DNA from: Martinezella tropici
GTDB lineage: Bacteria > Pseudomonadota > Alphaproteobacteria > Rhizobiales > Rhizobiaceae
Length of the DNA stretch: 64,000 nt
Assembly: GCF_003287875.1 (NCBI RefSeq)
Contig: NZ_QMKK01000054.1
Coordinates: forward strand, 682,001-746,000
Reading direction: 5' to 3'
Part shown: positions 46,049 to 54,834 of the stretch, one piece after another
How positions within the stretch are numbered: position 1 is the stretch's first letter
Layout of the letters: each line of letters starts with the position of its first letter
The notes under the pieces: model-generated
The model's database searches: none
What the model saw: the letters and a program-made list of their open reading frames with translations, nothing else
What the model was told of the DNA's origin: nothing
Made by a program: the position numbers and the translations under genes

Positions 46049-46458
46049 CCTTGCGAATCCTGTATTTCCTCCGCCTCGGCTTTAGCGGCTTTCGTCCCTG
46101 CTCCGCAAGGAACCGACACACGTCAAGCTGAATAAGATCGGCATCCGGCGCGGCAACAAGAACGAAATTCTAGCTAGATCATCAAGCGCCAAGCTATGGC
46201 CCTTGCTTGGCATTGTGATTTTCTCCCACCATGCAGCGCGACGCCTCCCAATCCGCCCCTCTTGAGCGCGGATCCGGACGGCTTCGATCGGGCAATGTTT
46301 CACCGCCGCATGAATGCTCAGCTGACGAGATTCTTCTGGTTAAAACTTCGATAAATATGCCTTTACGCTTTCGTTTATGACGGCCAAAATGGCCATCCGT
46401 TTTCATGGTTACATAACTGCTTGCCTCTATTGTCCGTTCACCACGTGAGAGAACATTG
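46049..46458. other. Gene-free region between exporter and PAS-GGDEF-EAL genes
   Basis: About 410 bases between divergent genes. It should hold both promoters. I see no supported gene or strong repeat. Confidence 0.4.
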
Positions 46459-48555
46459 ATGACACAGCGGCCGGGTAGATCGTCGAAGTCGGCGAATACA
46501 GATGCGAACGATGATGACCGGCATGTCCGTGAGCTGCTTGAATTGCTCCAGGCTCAGCATCTATCGCTCACCGAGCGTTACGAATGGCTCGAAGCGATGA
46601 TCAATTACGTGCCCGACTATATCTACGCCAAGGATAGAGACGGCCGTTTCCTTTTTGCCAATCAGGCCATCGTTCTCAACAATGGCTTTACACATGTCAC
46701 TGAACTGATCGGCCTCACGGACGCCGAAATTCATCCGATGGCCGACGCGCATAAGATCGAGGAAGTCGAGCGTCAGGTCATGGAAACGGGCGAAGCCGAT
46801 CTCGGCGTGGAAGAGCGGCGCCTCAAGGGCGAAGGCTGGCTGATGATGTCGCGCGTGCCGTTGCGGGACAGAAACGGCAACATCATCGGTGTCGTCGGAG
46901 CCTCACGCGATATCTCCGCTCGCAAACGCGCCGAAGAACTGATGAGCGCACAAACGAAGCTCCTGCAGGATGTGGCGCGGGGCGTCGATCTTGACGAGCT
47001 TCTGAAGGATGCGCGATCCCTCCTCGAGCGGCTGCTCGACGGCCGGCAGATCGACTTTGTTCTCGATAGCGAGCAACCTGAATCCTTGGCCGGCGACATT
47101 CAGGAATTTCCGATCTTCTCGCGGGATGGCGGCAGACATGGGGCGCTGATAACGGAAAAGATCGACGGCGACGAAGCCGGGCTCATGGAATTCCTCGCCG
47201 GCATAGCGCAGACGATTGGGATCGCTATCGATCGCCATCGGGACATCGCCCACATTGCCTATCTGGCCGAGCACGATGCCCTCACCGGCCTGCCCAATCG
47301 CATGCTGCTCGACCGCAAGCTCAGCGCTCTTCTGGAAAAAGCCTCGCGCAAGCAAAAGCCGCTGGCGGTTGCCTTTGTCGACCTGGATAACTTCAAGCTG
47401 GTGAACGATACACTCGGTCATGCAGCCGGAGACGAATTGCTGATGGCGGTTGCACAGCGCATATCGACCCAAGTCGGCCGCCGCGGCATCGTTGCGAGGA
47501 TCGGCGGCGATGAATTCATCATCGTCCTGGAGGAATCCTCCGACACTGTATACGAGAGGCTCACCGCCATTCTCAAGGACATATCCAAGCCGCTGACGAT
47601 CGACGGTGTCGAAATCCGCGTCGGCTGCAGCATCGGTGTGGCATGCGCCATGGAGCATGGCGAGACCGCCTCGGACCTGTTTGCAAGCGCCGATATGGCG
47701 CTCTATCGCGCCAAGGAAGCCGGACGCAATTCCATTCGACTGTTCACGCCGGCCATGGCGGAAGATGCCCGCAACAAGCTGATCCGCATCGAAGAGCTGC
47801 GGCGCGCAGTGGAACGGGATGAATTCGTGCTGCATTACCAGCCGCAAAAGGAGATCCGCAGCGGCAGGGTGATCGGCGTCGAAGCGCTGGTGCGGTGGCA
47901 GCATCCTTCCGAGGGCTTCTTGCTTCCCGATGCTTTTATTCCGCTCGCCGAGGAAACGGGGCTCATCGTCCCGCTCGGTGAAATCGTTTTGCGCAAAGCC
48001 TGCCAGCAGGCCAGAGCATGGCGGGATCGCGGCCTGCCGGATCTGCGTATCGGTGTTAATGTGTCGGCCCGGCAATTTCTGGAGAGCTCGCTGACAAGCC
48101 AGGTTGCGTCGGCGCTGCAGGCGGCAGGTCTCGATCCGCAATGGCTCGAGCTCGAACTGACGGAGAGCCTGATCATGCGCGACGTCGAGGGAGCGATAGA
48201 GCGCATGCTTGAACTGAAGGCGCTGGGCGTCAGTCTCGCAATCGACGATTTCGGTACCGGATATTCAAGCCTGAGCACCCTCCGGCGTTTTCCGCTGTCC
48301 CGATTGAAGATCGACAGGTCGTTCATTGCCGATATTCCGGCCAAGCCCGGCGATATGGCAATTACCTCCGCCATCGTGTCGCTCGGCCGAACCCTCGAAC
48401 TGGAAGTCGTGGCCGAAGGCGTGGAGACCGAAGAACAGGCCCGCTTCCTCGAAGGGGCCGGATGCGAGCTTCTCCAGGGCTATCTGTTTGCCCGGCCCCT
48501 TCCCTCTTCCGAGGTGGAAAGCCTGCTTGCCGGGATGATCGCCAAGGCCGAATAA
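46459..48555 (+). CDS. PAS-GGDEF-EAL c-di-GMP enzyme
   Basis: A 698-residue soluble protein. A PAS domain (about residues 45-160, with YVPDYIYAKDRDGRFLFAN), a GAF-like linker, a GGDEF domain (about 265-430, intact ARIGGDEFIIV) and an EAL domain (about 445-690, GVEALVRWQH and DDFGTGYSSL) follow each other. Key residues of both enzyme domains are present, so it could make and break c-di-GMP. The start is ATG 46459 after GAGAGAAC. A TTG three bases earlier is possible. Confidence 0.93.
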   Translation: MTQRPGRSSKSANTDANDDDRHVRELLELLQAQHLSLTERYEWLEAMINYVPDYIYAKDRDGRFLFANQAIVLNNGFTHVTELIGLTDAEIHPMADAHKIEEVERQVMETGEADLGVEERRLKGEGWLMMSRVPLRDRNGNIIGVVGASRDISARKRAEELMSAQTKLLQDVARGVDLDELLKDARSLLERLLDGRQIDFVLDSEQPESLAGDIQEFPIFSRDGGRHGALITEKIDGDEAGLMEFLAGIAQTIGIAIDRHRDIAHIAYLAEHDALTGLPNRMLLDRKLSALLEKASRKQKPLAVAFVDLDNFKLVNDTLGHAAGDELLMAVAQRISTQVGRRGIVARIGGDEFIIVLEESSDTVYERLTAILKDISKPLTIDGVEIRVGCSIGVACAMEHGETASDLFASADMALYRAKEAGRNSIRLFTPAMAEDARNKLIRIEELRRAVERDEFVLHYQPQKEIRSGRVIGVEALVRWQHPSEGFLLPDAFIPLAEETGLIVPLGEIVLRKACQQARAWRDRGLPDLRIGVNVSARQFLESSLTSQVASALQAAGLDPQWLELELTESLIMRDVEGAIERMLELKALGVSLAIDDFGTGYSSLSTLRRFPLSRLKIDRSFIADIPAKPGDMAITSAIVSLGRTLELEVVAEGVETEEQARFLEGAGCELLQGYLFARPLPSSEVESLLAGMIAKAE

Positions 48556-48594
48556 CGAAGCTGACGCTTGGCATTTACAGCATAGGGCTGCGCT

Positions 48595-49767
48595 TCAGGG
48601 CAACGTCACGATCTCGATCCAGTTGGCGCCAGCATTGACCGGATATCGACCGACCGGCGTGAGCACGCCGCTTGCCTGATCGATGGCATAGACCGACAGC
48701 CTGTCGGATTTCTCGCCGGAGGCGACAAGGAAGCGGCCCGATGGATCGATGCGAATGCCGCGCGGCTGCCGCTCGGTGGGGTAATTCGTGACATAGGTCA
48801 ACTTCCCCTCGCCTGCGGCCACTTGGAAGAGCGCGATCCTGCTGGTGGTTCGCTCGGTCGTATAGAGGAACTTTCCGTTCGGCGTGATACCGATATCGGC
48901 AGCCCATACCTTCGGCTTGCCGTCATCGGCCTGAACCGCAACCGGCGCGGTTGCGTTGAACGCTGCCGGGGCCGGCGGGGCAATGCCCGGAAAAAGCCCG
49001 GCATCATCAGGAACGGATTTCACGCTTTCGACCTCGCTCAACGTGCCTTTGGCCGTATCGAGAGCATAGTGGATAACGTGGCCCGTCAATTCGGTCAGAA
49101 CGTAGACGGATTTGTTATCCGGCGAGACGATGATGTGGCGCGGACCGAAGCCCGGCTTTGTCGCGATCTCGGGCGGATCGTTCGCCTCCAGCATGCCGGT
49201 CTCCGGATTGAGCACGAATTGCAGCACGACATCGGAGCCGAGATTGGTTGCAAAGACATATCTGCCGGTACGGTCGCTTACGATGGAGTGCGCGTTGCGG
49301 CCGGTCAGGATCATCTGCCTGATACCATCGGTCACGAGCCCATCCCTGCCGATCGGCAGTACGGCGATCTTGTTGCCGCCATAAGACGCGGTGAACAGTA
49401 AACGGCCCGACGGGTCGGTGGAGACATAAGGCATGCTGTCGGGCAAGGCGGCGACGGCTTCCTGGCTGAGTTTGCCGGTGGCAGGATCGATCGCCAGCGT
49501 CAGCACGCGATATGGCTGCGAACGGATGACAGCATAGAGGTGTTTCTTATCGGCGCTGACGGTCATCGGCATGACCATCTTGCCCGCATCGAAGCTCGAC
49601 ACTCGCTTAAGCGACCCGGTTTTCGCGTCCATGCTGTAAGTGTCGATCGCTCCGGCCGTCGCTGCCGAAACGTAAACGAATGTCCTTGCAGAAGGGTTGC
49701 CGGCACTTGAAAGCATGGACGTCATTGCCAGCGCCGATGCGGTAAGTCCAAAGGATGTCTCCGTCAC
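48595..49767 (-). CDS. Lactonase-family beta-propeller protein (6-phosphogluconolactonase-like)
   Basis: A 390-residue seven-bladed propeller of the YbhE/Pgl-like lactonase family. Repeats such as VYVSAATAGAIDTYS, GRLLFTASYGGNKIAVL and FGPRHIIVSPDNKSVYVL are visible. The start is GTG 49767 with GGAGGGAGGAGACGC upstream. The N-terminal 28 residues could be a weak signal. It lies right behind the mannonate dehydratase and aldarate dehydratase genes, so it probably opens a sugar-acid lactone of the same pathway. Confidence 0.85.
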   Translation of the reverse strand: MTETSFGLTASALAMTSMLSSAGNPSARTFVYVSAATAGAIDTYSMDAKTGSLKRVSSFDAGKMVMPMTVSADKKHLYAVIRSQPYRVLTLAIDPATGKLSQEAVAALPDSMPYVSTDPSGRLLFTASYGGNKIAVLPIGRDGLVTDGIRQMILTGRNAHSIVSDRTGRYVFATNLGSDVVLQFVLNPETGMLEANDPPEIATKPGFGPRHIIVSPDNKSVYVLTELTGHVIHYALDTAKGTLSEVESVKSVPDDAGLFPGIAPPAPAAFNATAPVAVQADDGKPKVWAADIGITPNGKFLYTTERTTSRIALFQVAAGEGKLTYVTNYPTERQPRGIRIDPSGRFLVASGEKSDRLSVYAIDQASGVLTPVGRYPVNAGANWIEIVTLP

Positions 49768-49830
49768 GCGTCTCCTCCCTCCAATACGGATCCTCGTTAT
49801 CGCAAACCATCGCTCAAGTCCTGGCCACCG

Positions 49831-50733
49831 TCACTCCGCTGAGGCGACGATCTTTTCTAGCACAGCCATTTCCTCCGGCGTCAGATCCGTCAACGGTGGC
49901 CTGACCGGGCCGGGATCCTTGCCGACGATACGCAGGCCCGCCTTGATGATGGAGACGGCATAACCCTTCTTACGGTTGCGCAGGGTTACGAGCGGGAAGA
50001 AGAAGCTCCGGAGAATATGGTCGACCGTTGCCTGATCTCCGACGCGCAGTGCGGCATAGAAGCGCTGCGCCAGAGCCGGAACGAAATTGAAGACCGCGGA
50101 AGAATAGGTCGTGACACCGGCCGCGAAATAGGCTTGGGCGTAGACCTCATGTGTCGGCATGCCGCCGACGTAGACCAGACGATCCTTGAGGGTCGTGGTG
50201 ATCTCAATCACCTTGTCGACATCGCCGATCCCATCCTTGTAGCCGATAAGGTTGGGGCATTCGTCGGCAAGCCGAGCCAAACTATCGGCGCTGAGCACCG
50301 CATTGTCGCGATTGTAGACGATGACACCGATGCCGACGGACTGGCAGACCGCCTTTACATGGGCGATCAGGCCTGCCTGCTCGGAAAGCATGAGGTATGG
50401 CGGCAGAAGCAAGAGGCCGTCGGCGCCGGCCTTTTCCGCGGCCTTGGCGATTTCAATGGCAAGCGACGTTCCGTAACCCGCCCCCGAGATGATCGGCGTC
50501 TTGCCGGCCGACGCTTTGGCTGCGCGCACGACCTGCGGGATTTCCGAGGGGTTCAAGGAAAAGAACTCGCCCGTTCCGCCGGCTGCGAAGAGTGCTGCGG
50601 CGTCGAATCCAGCCAGCCACTCGATATGGCTGCGATACTTCGCTTCGTCGAATGTCAGGTTCTGATCGAAATGCGTGACCGGGAACGACAGCAGGCCGCT
50701 GCCAACTGCCTTTTTCAGCTCAATCGGGTTCAT
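49831..50733 (-). CDS. kdgD: 5-dehydro-4-deoxyglucarate dehydratase (DapA superfamily)
   Basis: A 300-residue enzyme of the dihydrodipicolinate synthase superfamily. The N-terminus GSGLLSFPVTHFDQNLTFDE, the loop FAAGGTGEFFSL and the Schiff-base lysine in PNLIGYKDGIGDVDK (about residue 173) match KdgD, which makes 2-ketoglutarate semialdehyde from 5-keto-4-deoxyglucarate with loss of water and CO2. The start is ATG 50733. It follows the mannonate dehydratase gene by 36 bases in one operon. Confidence 0.9.
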   Translation of the reverse strand: MNPIELKKAVGSGLLSFPVTHFDQNLTFDEAKYRSHIEWLAGFDAAALFAAGGTGEFFSLNPSEIPQVVRAAKASAGKTPIISGAGYGTSLAIEIAKAAEKAGADGLLLLPPYLMLSEQAGLIAHVKAVCQSVGIGVIVYNRDNAVLSADSLARLADECPNLIGYKDGIGDVDKVIEITTTLKDRLVYVGGMPTHEVYAQAYFAAGVTTYSSAVFNFVPALAQRFYAALRVGDQATVDHILRSFFFPLVTLRNRKKGYAVSIIKAGLRIVGKDPGPVRPPLTDLTPEEMAVLEKIVASAE

Positions 50734-50769
50734 CGTGGAATCCTGTCTTCGTTCAACTGGCAACAAGGT

Positions 50770-51750
50770 TCAGGCCTGCTCGAGCGCCTGAACGAGCGCC
50801 GCGATATAGCCATAGCAAAAGGCGAAGGCGACGCCGGTCGGATCACGGCCGCTGATCGTCGGGACATGATCCGGCATCAGCATGTACCGATACCCGACCT
50901 CCTTATAGACCTTGGCGGAGCGGACCATGTCCATGTCGCCCTCGTCGGGGAAGGTCTCCATGAAGGACAGCTTGCCGCCCCTGATATTGCGGAAATGGAC
51001 GTTGAAGATTTTATCGCGGCTGCCGAACCAGCGGATGATATCGTCGATCTCCTCGCGCGGATTGTCGAGCATCTCGCCGATCGATCCCTGGCAGAAGTTC
51101 AGCCCGTGATAGGGGCTTTCGCGCATGAGGACAAATTTCTTCAAACCCTCCACGGAGCCGAGTACGCGCGTGACGCCGCGATAGCCCGGTGGCGTGTAAG
51201 GATCATGCGGATGGCAGGCAAGACGAACGCGATTACTTTCCGCTACGGGGATAACCCGCTCAAGGAAATAATCGATGCGCTCCCAGTTTTCGTCTTCCGA
51301 CAAAACCCCCGCAAGACCTGGCGCCGCGTCATGATCCGCCTTGTCCCAGCGGAAGCTCGCATTCATCGAGCCCCCACGCCCCCGTTCTTCCGGTGTGCGC
51401 GGAATACCGATGAGATTTAAATTGTATTTTGCTGCCGGAATGCCGGCCGTGGCCACATCCTCGATCAGCTTGCAGACCGCGTCTATCTGGCGATCGCGAT
51501 CAGGCCCGGCGAGAAGGATATCGGGATAGGACGCTTTTTCGATCGGCTGCGACGGCAACGGAAGCTGGATCATGTCCAGAATCAATCCGAAGCTTTCCAT
51601 CTTGTCGCGATGACGTTCGAGGTCGGACAGCGTCCAGCTCTCCGGCTTTCCCGGCGGATCGGCGCAAATGTGCTTCATCCCTAATTGCGCAAACACCCGA
51701 TAGTCATCGTCGTCCCGCGCGTCGACCTGCGTTCCTACATACACCCGCAA
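50770..51750 (-). CDS. Mannonate dehydratase family enzyme (UxuA-like)
   Basis: A 326-residue sugar-acid dehydratase of the UxuA family with a TIM barrel. RLACHPHDPYTPPGYRGVTRVLGS (metal ligands His and Asp), LNFCQGSIGEML and VHFRNIRGG are characteristic. It removes water from D-mannonate (or a related acid) to give 2-keto-3-deoxygluconate. The start is TTG 51750 behind ACGGAGACA. The gene is the first enzyme gene after the FadR-like regulator. Confidence 0.88.
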   Translation of the reverse strand: MRVYVGTQVDARDDDDYRVFAQLGMKHICADPPGKPESWTLSDLERHRDKMESFGLILDMIQLPLPSQPIEKASYPDILLAGPDRDRQIDAVCKLIEDVATAGIPAAKYNLNLIGIPRTPEERGRGGSMNASFRWDKADHDAAPGLAGVLSEDENWERIDYFLERVIPVAESNRVRLACHPHDPYTPPGYRGVTRVLGSVEGLKKFVLMRESPYHGLNFCQGSIGEMLDNPREEIDDIIRWFGSRDKIFNVHFRNIRGGKLSFMETFPDEGDMDMVRSAKVYKEVGYRYMLMPDHVPTISGRDPTGVAFAFCYGYIAALVQALEQA

Positions 51751-51773
51751 TGTCTCCGTTTGATCTCACAATA

Positions 51774-51791
51774 TCATATGACATAATATGA
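51774..51791. promoter_or_regulatory. Candidate operator before the mannonate dehydratase gene
   Basis: Inverted repeat TCATAT-N6-ATATGA in the 61-base gap between the regulator stop and the dehydratase start. It contains TATGACAT, a half-site also present in the palindrome upstream of the regulator gene. Confidence 0.5.
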
Positions 51792-51811
51792 GTTATATAT
51801 GGAGTCGAGCC

Positions 51812-52528
51812 CTATTCCTGTTGCTGATCGGCGAGGAAGCGATAGCGGCGTTGACTGGCCATCATATGCGACCGCATCGCCTGGCGCGCGCGTTCGGGAT
51901 CCTGATCCGCAATAGCCGCCAGAATCTCGACATGTTCGGCATGAACTTTCTCGAGATAAGCGCGATCATTGGCTTCCGGCAGCGTCGGAAACTGGCCCCT
52001 CGGGATCGTGCGGGCACCGAAATGCCTGAGAACATCGACATAGAATCGATTGTTTGTGGCGGCGGCTATGGCCATATGAAATTCATAATCCGCCTCGACC
52101 GTCGGCAGCCCTTGGTCGATCAGCATTGCCATCTTGCGATTGGCCGCAGCGATCGCCGCTTCCTGCGCGGCAGTTCTTCGATAAGCGGCAATCGCCGCCG
52201 CCTCCCCCTCTGCCGCCATGCGAAACTCGAGCAACTCAAGGGTTTCCGGAATGCTTTTGATTTCCACCGGCGTCAGCGCCAATTCGCCGCGCGCCGTCTG
52301 TTCCGCAACGAAGACACCCTTGCCTTGAACCGGCTTGACGAGCCCGGCGGCACGCAGATCGGCAATCGCTTCGCGCACGACGGTACGGCTGACACCAAAC
52401 GCCGCCTCCAACTGTGGTTCCGTCGGCAATTGATCCCCCACCTTCAATTTGCCCGTTTCGATCTGCGCTCGCAGTTGATCGATCACCTGTTGCGCCAGCC
52501 TTTGTCGACCCCGGCCCATCGTCGTCAT
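51812..52528 (-). CDS. FadR-subfamily GntR regulator of the uronate module
   Basis: A 238-residue regulator with an N-terminal winged helix (LPTEPQLEAAFGVSRTVVREAI, about residues 33-55) and a C-terminal FCD domain (about 95-225). It precedes the mannonate dehydratase gene on the same strand and has candidate binding sites on both sides of itself, so it probably regulates its own gene and the enzyme operon in response to a sugar acid. Confidence 0.9.
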   Translation of the reverse strand: MTTMGRGRQRLAQQVIDQLRAQIETGKLKVGDQLPTEPQLEAAFGVSRTVVREAIADLRAAGLVKPVQGKGVFVAEQTARGELALTPVEIKSIPETLELLEFRMAAEGEAAAIAAYRRTAAQEAAIAAANRKMAMLIDQGLPTVEADYEFHMAIAAATNNRFYVDVLRHFGARTIPRGQFPTLPEANDRAYLEKVHAEHVEILAAIADQDPERARQAMRSHMMASQRRYRFLADQQQE

Positions 52529-52602
52529 TCTTAGATCCCCAATCCGGTTGCCGCCAACTGATCCGACCGGTCAGCCAAGCCTCTGATCTTCGATAATCAT
52601 AA

Positions 52603-52622
52603 TACGACATATAGATGTCATA
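52603..52622. promoter_or_regulatory. Candidate operator upstream of the FadR-like regulator
   Basis: Inverted repeat TACGACAT-N4-ATGTCATA (7 of 8 pairs) in an AT-rich region 75 bases before the regulator start. TCATAATACG occurs twice around it. It shares the TATGACAT half-site with 51774-51791. Confidence 0.5.
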
Positions 52623-52729
52623 ATACGTATCTAGAATAATCTAAAGAGGAATCGGAATGAAGAACTTTTCGAGGTCAGCATTCGCCGGGATTGCGATAGG
52701 GAAGCGAGTTTCCTTTGACTCCGGTCGCC

Positions 52730-53314
52730 TTAGATCTCCCAATCTGAAGCATAACCTCTCCCCCGGAGACGCGACGCGAGTTCCAGCTTGACCTCGACCG
52801 TCTTTCGCAGCCTTGCGGCAAGCGCGCCGGACAGGTTGTCACCATCGATCCAGTCTCTCTCCGTCGCATAAACGACGTAGGGATTGATCACGCATTTGAA
52901 ATCGAGCATCAGCGACATCGCCAGATTTCCGTAAGCCATGTAGCTGTGAGGAAGCCCGCCGGAGCAGACGAACGTGACGATCTGGTCGAACCAGGCGGAT
53001 TTTCGACCGCCCGCACCTGTTGCGCCGGTAAGTTCGATCAGGCTCTTGGCAGCGCTGCCGACCGACCAATTGTAAATGGGTACGGCCAGCAGCACGCCAT
53101 CCGCATCGCGAATTGCGTGATACAGCCTGTCGTATGAAGGATGCCCGTAGCAGTTCAAATTGTCGAATACCGGCAACTCGATGTCCTGAAGATCGATAAA
53201 TTCGACCTCGGACCGCCTCTCCCGCAACAGCTTCTCGGCTTGACGAGCGATCCGGCGGCTGCGGCTTTCCGGATCCATGCTGCAGGACAGGATGGTGATT
53301 TTCGATGGATGCAT
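52730..53314 (-). CDS. NADPH-dependent FMN reductase-like flavoprotein
   Basis: A 194-residue flavodoxin-fold protein. LSCSMDPESRSRRIARQ (phosphate loop), VLLAVPIYNWSVGSAAKSLIE and GGLPHSYMAYGNLA are typical of the NADPH-dependent FMN reductase family. It could supply reduced flavin or reduce quinones. It is a single-gene unit near the AraC gene. A shared pathway is not shown. Confidence 0.83.
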   Translation of the reverse strand: MHPSKITILSCSMDPESRSRRIARQAEKLLRERRSEVEFIDLQDIELPVFDNLNCYGHPSYDRLYHAIRDADGVLLAVPIYNWSVGSAAKSLIELTGATGAGGRKSAWFDQIVTFVCSGGLPHSYMAYGNLAMSLMLDFKCVINPYVVYATERDWIDGDNLSGALAARLRKTVEVKLELASRLRGRGYASDWEI

Positions 53315-53462
53315 CTCTGTCTCACTCCGTCGCCAACGATATCACCTGGAGCTGCGCTGCATCTCAAGATTAGGCGGATTCTCCCCGCCTACAACCAACT
53401 TTTTTGCGCAATCGCTATGGCCCACGCAGGCTGCTTGCGGATGCGGCTTCGAAGGCGTCATC

Positions 53463-54449
53463 CTATCTATCGCCGTTTCGGAGCCTTCTCGCGGTCTCGG
53501 ATGGCATTTCTCCAAAGGCGCGATGATAGAGCGCCGCAAAGCGGCCCATATGGGAAAATCCCCAATCGCGCGCGATCCCGGCGACAGGCCGTGTCGATCC
53601 GCAGTCCAGCAGCGCTCTGCGAACGCCCTGCAGACGGATCATCCTCAGATAGTCGAGGGGCGTCATGTTCTTGAACTGCTGAAAGGCAGCCTGAACCGAC
53701 CGCACGCTCGTTCCTGCCTCACGCGCGATTTCGGCAATCCGGATATCGGCGCCGACATTGGCATGCATATATTCGATCGCGCGCTTCAACTGTTTCGGCA
53801 TCGCCGGCGAAACCGGCCGGCGCAATTGCGCCGAATAGTTATGCGGCACCACCTCCAGCAGCGCGATCATCATCGCCTGCAACAGACATTCGCTGAACAC
53901 CGGGGAAGAGCGGTCCGCATCATCGACCGTCAGATCTTGCCAGATCAAATTTCCGAGCGCCGCAATCTGCGCGCCTCTTTGCGTCGTGAGATCGACGGTG
54001 CCGCCCATTTCCAGGTCGTCGAGAACGGGGGCGTCCAGCAATTCGCTTAGCTGACGGATCATTGTCGATTTTTCGAAGGCCATGCCCATATGGCCGCGCC
54101 GCTCTTCCAGTGTCAGCTTTTCAAACGACGACATATCTGCAAGCAGGCCCTTGCCTGCTTCCGACAGCAGCTGTCGCCCTCCTGCATCGATCAGCATTTT
54201 GCCCATGGTTGGGAGATAAAAACCATAGGCATCAGGACCTCCCGAAAGCATCACGCTCATTCCGGAGTGGCATTTGCCGTTCCATACGCTACTGGAGCCG
54301 ACCGTATAATGCCGGTCCTCCACCGAAATCGAAGCGCCTCGTTGAAGTGGCTCGACAACGGCAGGAAACAGGGTCCTCGCATAATGCGCCGTCATCTCTT
54401 CGGCATCGGCGTTATCAATTTTGAATACCGATTGAGTAACGTACGTCAA
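53463..54449 (-). CDS. AraC-family transcriptional regulator
   Basis: A 328-residue regulator with an N-terminal ligand domain (about residues 20-200) and a C-terminal pair of helix-turn-helix motifs (ADIRIAEIAREAGTSVRSVQAAF, about residues 232-250, and GIARDWGFSHMGRFAALYHRAFGE, about residues 288-312). The start is TTG 54449, eight bases after GAGGG. An in-frame ATG at 54395 is less well placed. No target gene is evident. Confidence 0.86.
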   Translation of the reverse strand: MTYVTQSVFKIDNADAEEMTAHYARTLFPAVVEPLQRGASISVEDRHYTVGSSSVWNGKCHSGMSVMLSGGPDAYGFYLPTMGKMLIDAGGRQLLSEAGKGLLADMSSFEKLTLEERRGHMGMAFEKSTMIRQLSELLDAPVLDDLEMGGTVDLTTQRGAQIAALGNLIWQDLTVDDADRSSPVFSECLLQAMMIALLEVVPHNYSAQLRRPVSPAMPKQLKRAIEYMHANVGADIRIAEIAREAGTSVRSVQAAFQQFKNMTPLDYLRMIRLQGVRRALLDCGSTRPVAGIARDWGFSHMGRFAALYHRAFGEMPSETARRLRNGDR

Positions 54450-54784
54450 AAATTTCCCTCAAATGCGCACAATGAGAGGCATTCCCTTGGAATTTCTCAA
54501 AGCGTGCGGCAGCGGCCCATTATTCATATTATCCGCAAATAATTTTAGACGAGATATGAACCGAACGCACTACCTAAGAAATATTAGTCCGAATTGAAGG
54601 CATACAACCGGAGTTAGTACTTTGAACGTTTGGCGGGAATGATCGTCATTTCATAAGATGATTGCGATATCTCGTTTCTTTAGTTCACATATAAAAGAAA
54701 TCACTTATGCGGTGCCGAGTTTAATTCTTTCAATGTTAAAGGAACGTCTCGGTAACGAGGTCAGGAACAGGAGGCCTTGACGGA
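54450..54784. other. Gene-free AT-rich region before the importer operon
   Basis: About 335 bases with no gene. It carries the AraC gene promoter on the minus strand and, at its right end, a TTGACG -35-like box (54777-54782) just before the LacI operator. Confidence 0.5.
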
Positions 54785-54800
54785 ATGTTATCGATAACAT
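54785..54800. promoter_or_regulatory. LacI-family operator ATGTTATCGATAACAT before the importer operon
   Basis: A perfect 16-base palindrome that fits E. coli GntR/IdnR-type operators (ATGTTA-N4-TAACAT). It lies 34 bases before the ATPase ATG and just after a TTGACG box, where a bound repressor would block the promoter. The same palindrome recurs at 62291, and a two-mismatch copy at 59638. Confidence 0.85.
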
Positions 54801-54834
54801 AGCCTCCCTTCATCGACGCTTTGGGAGGAGCAGG

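Noticed and set aside
44984..46135. Long plus-strand frame of 383 residues
   Set aside because: It is antisense to the DMT transporter gene, has low-complexity charged composition and no ribosome site. The opposite strand has clear membrane helices.
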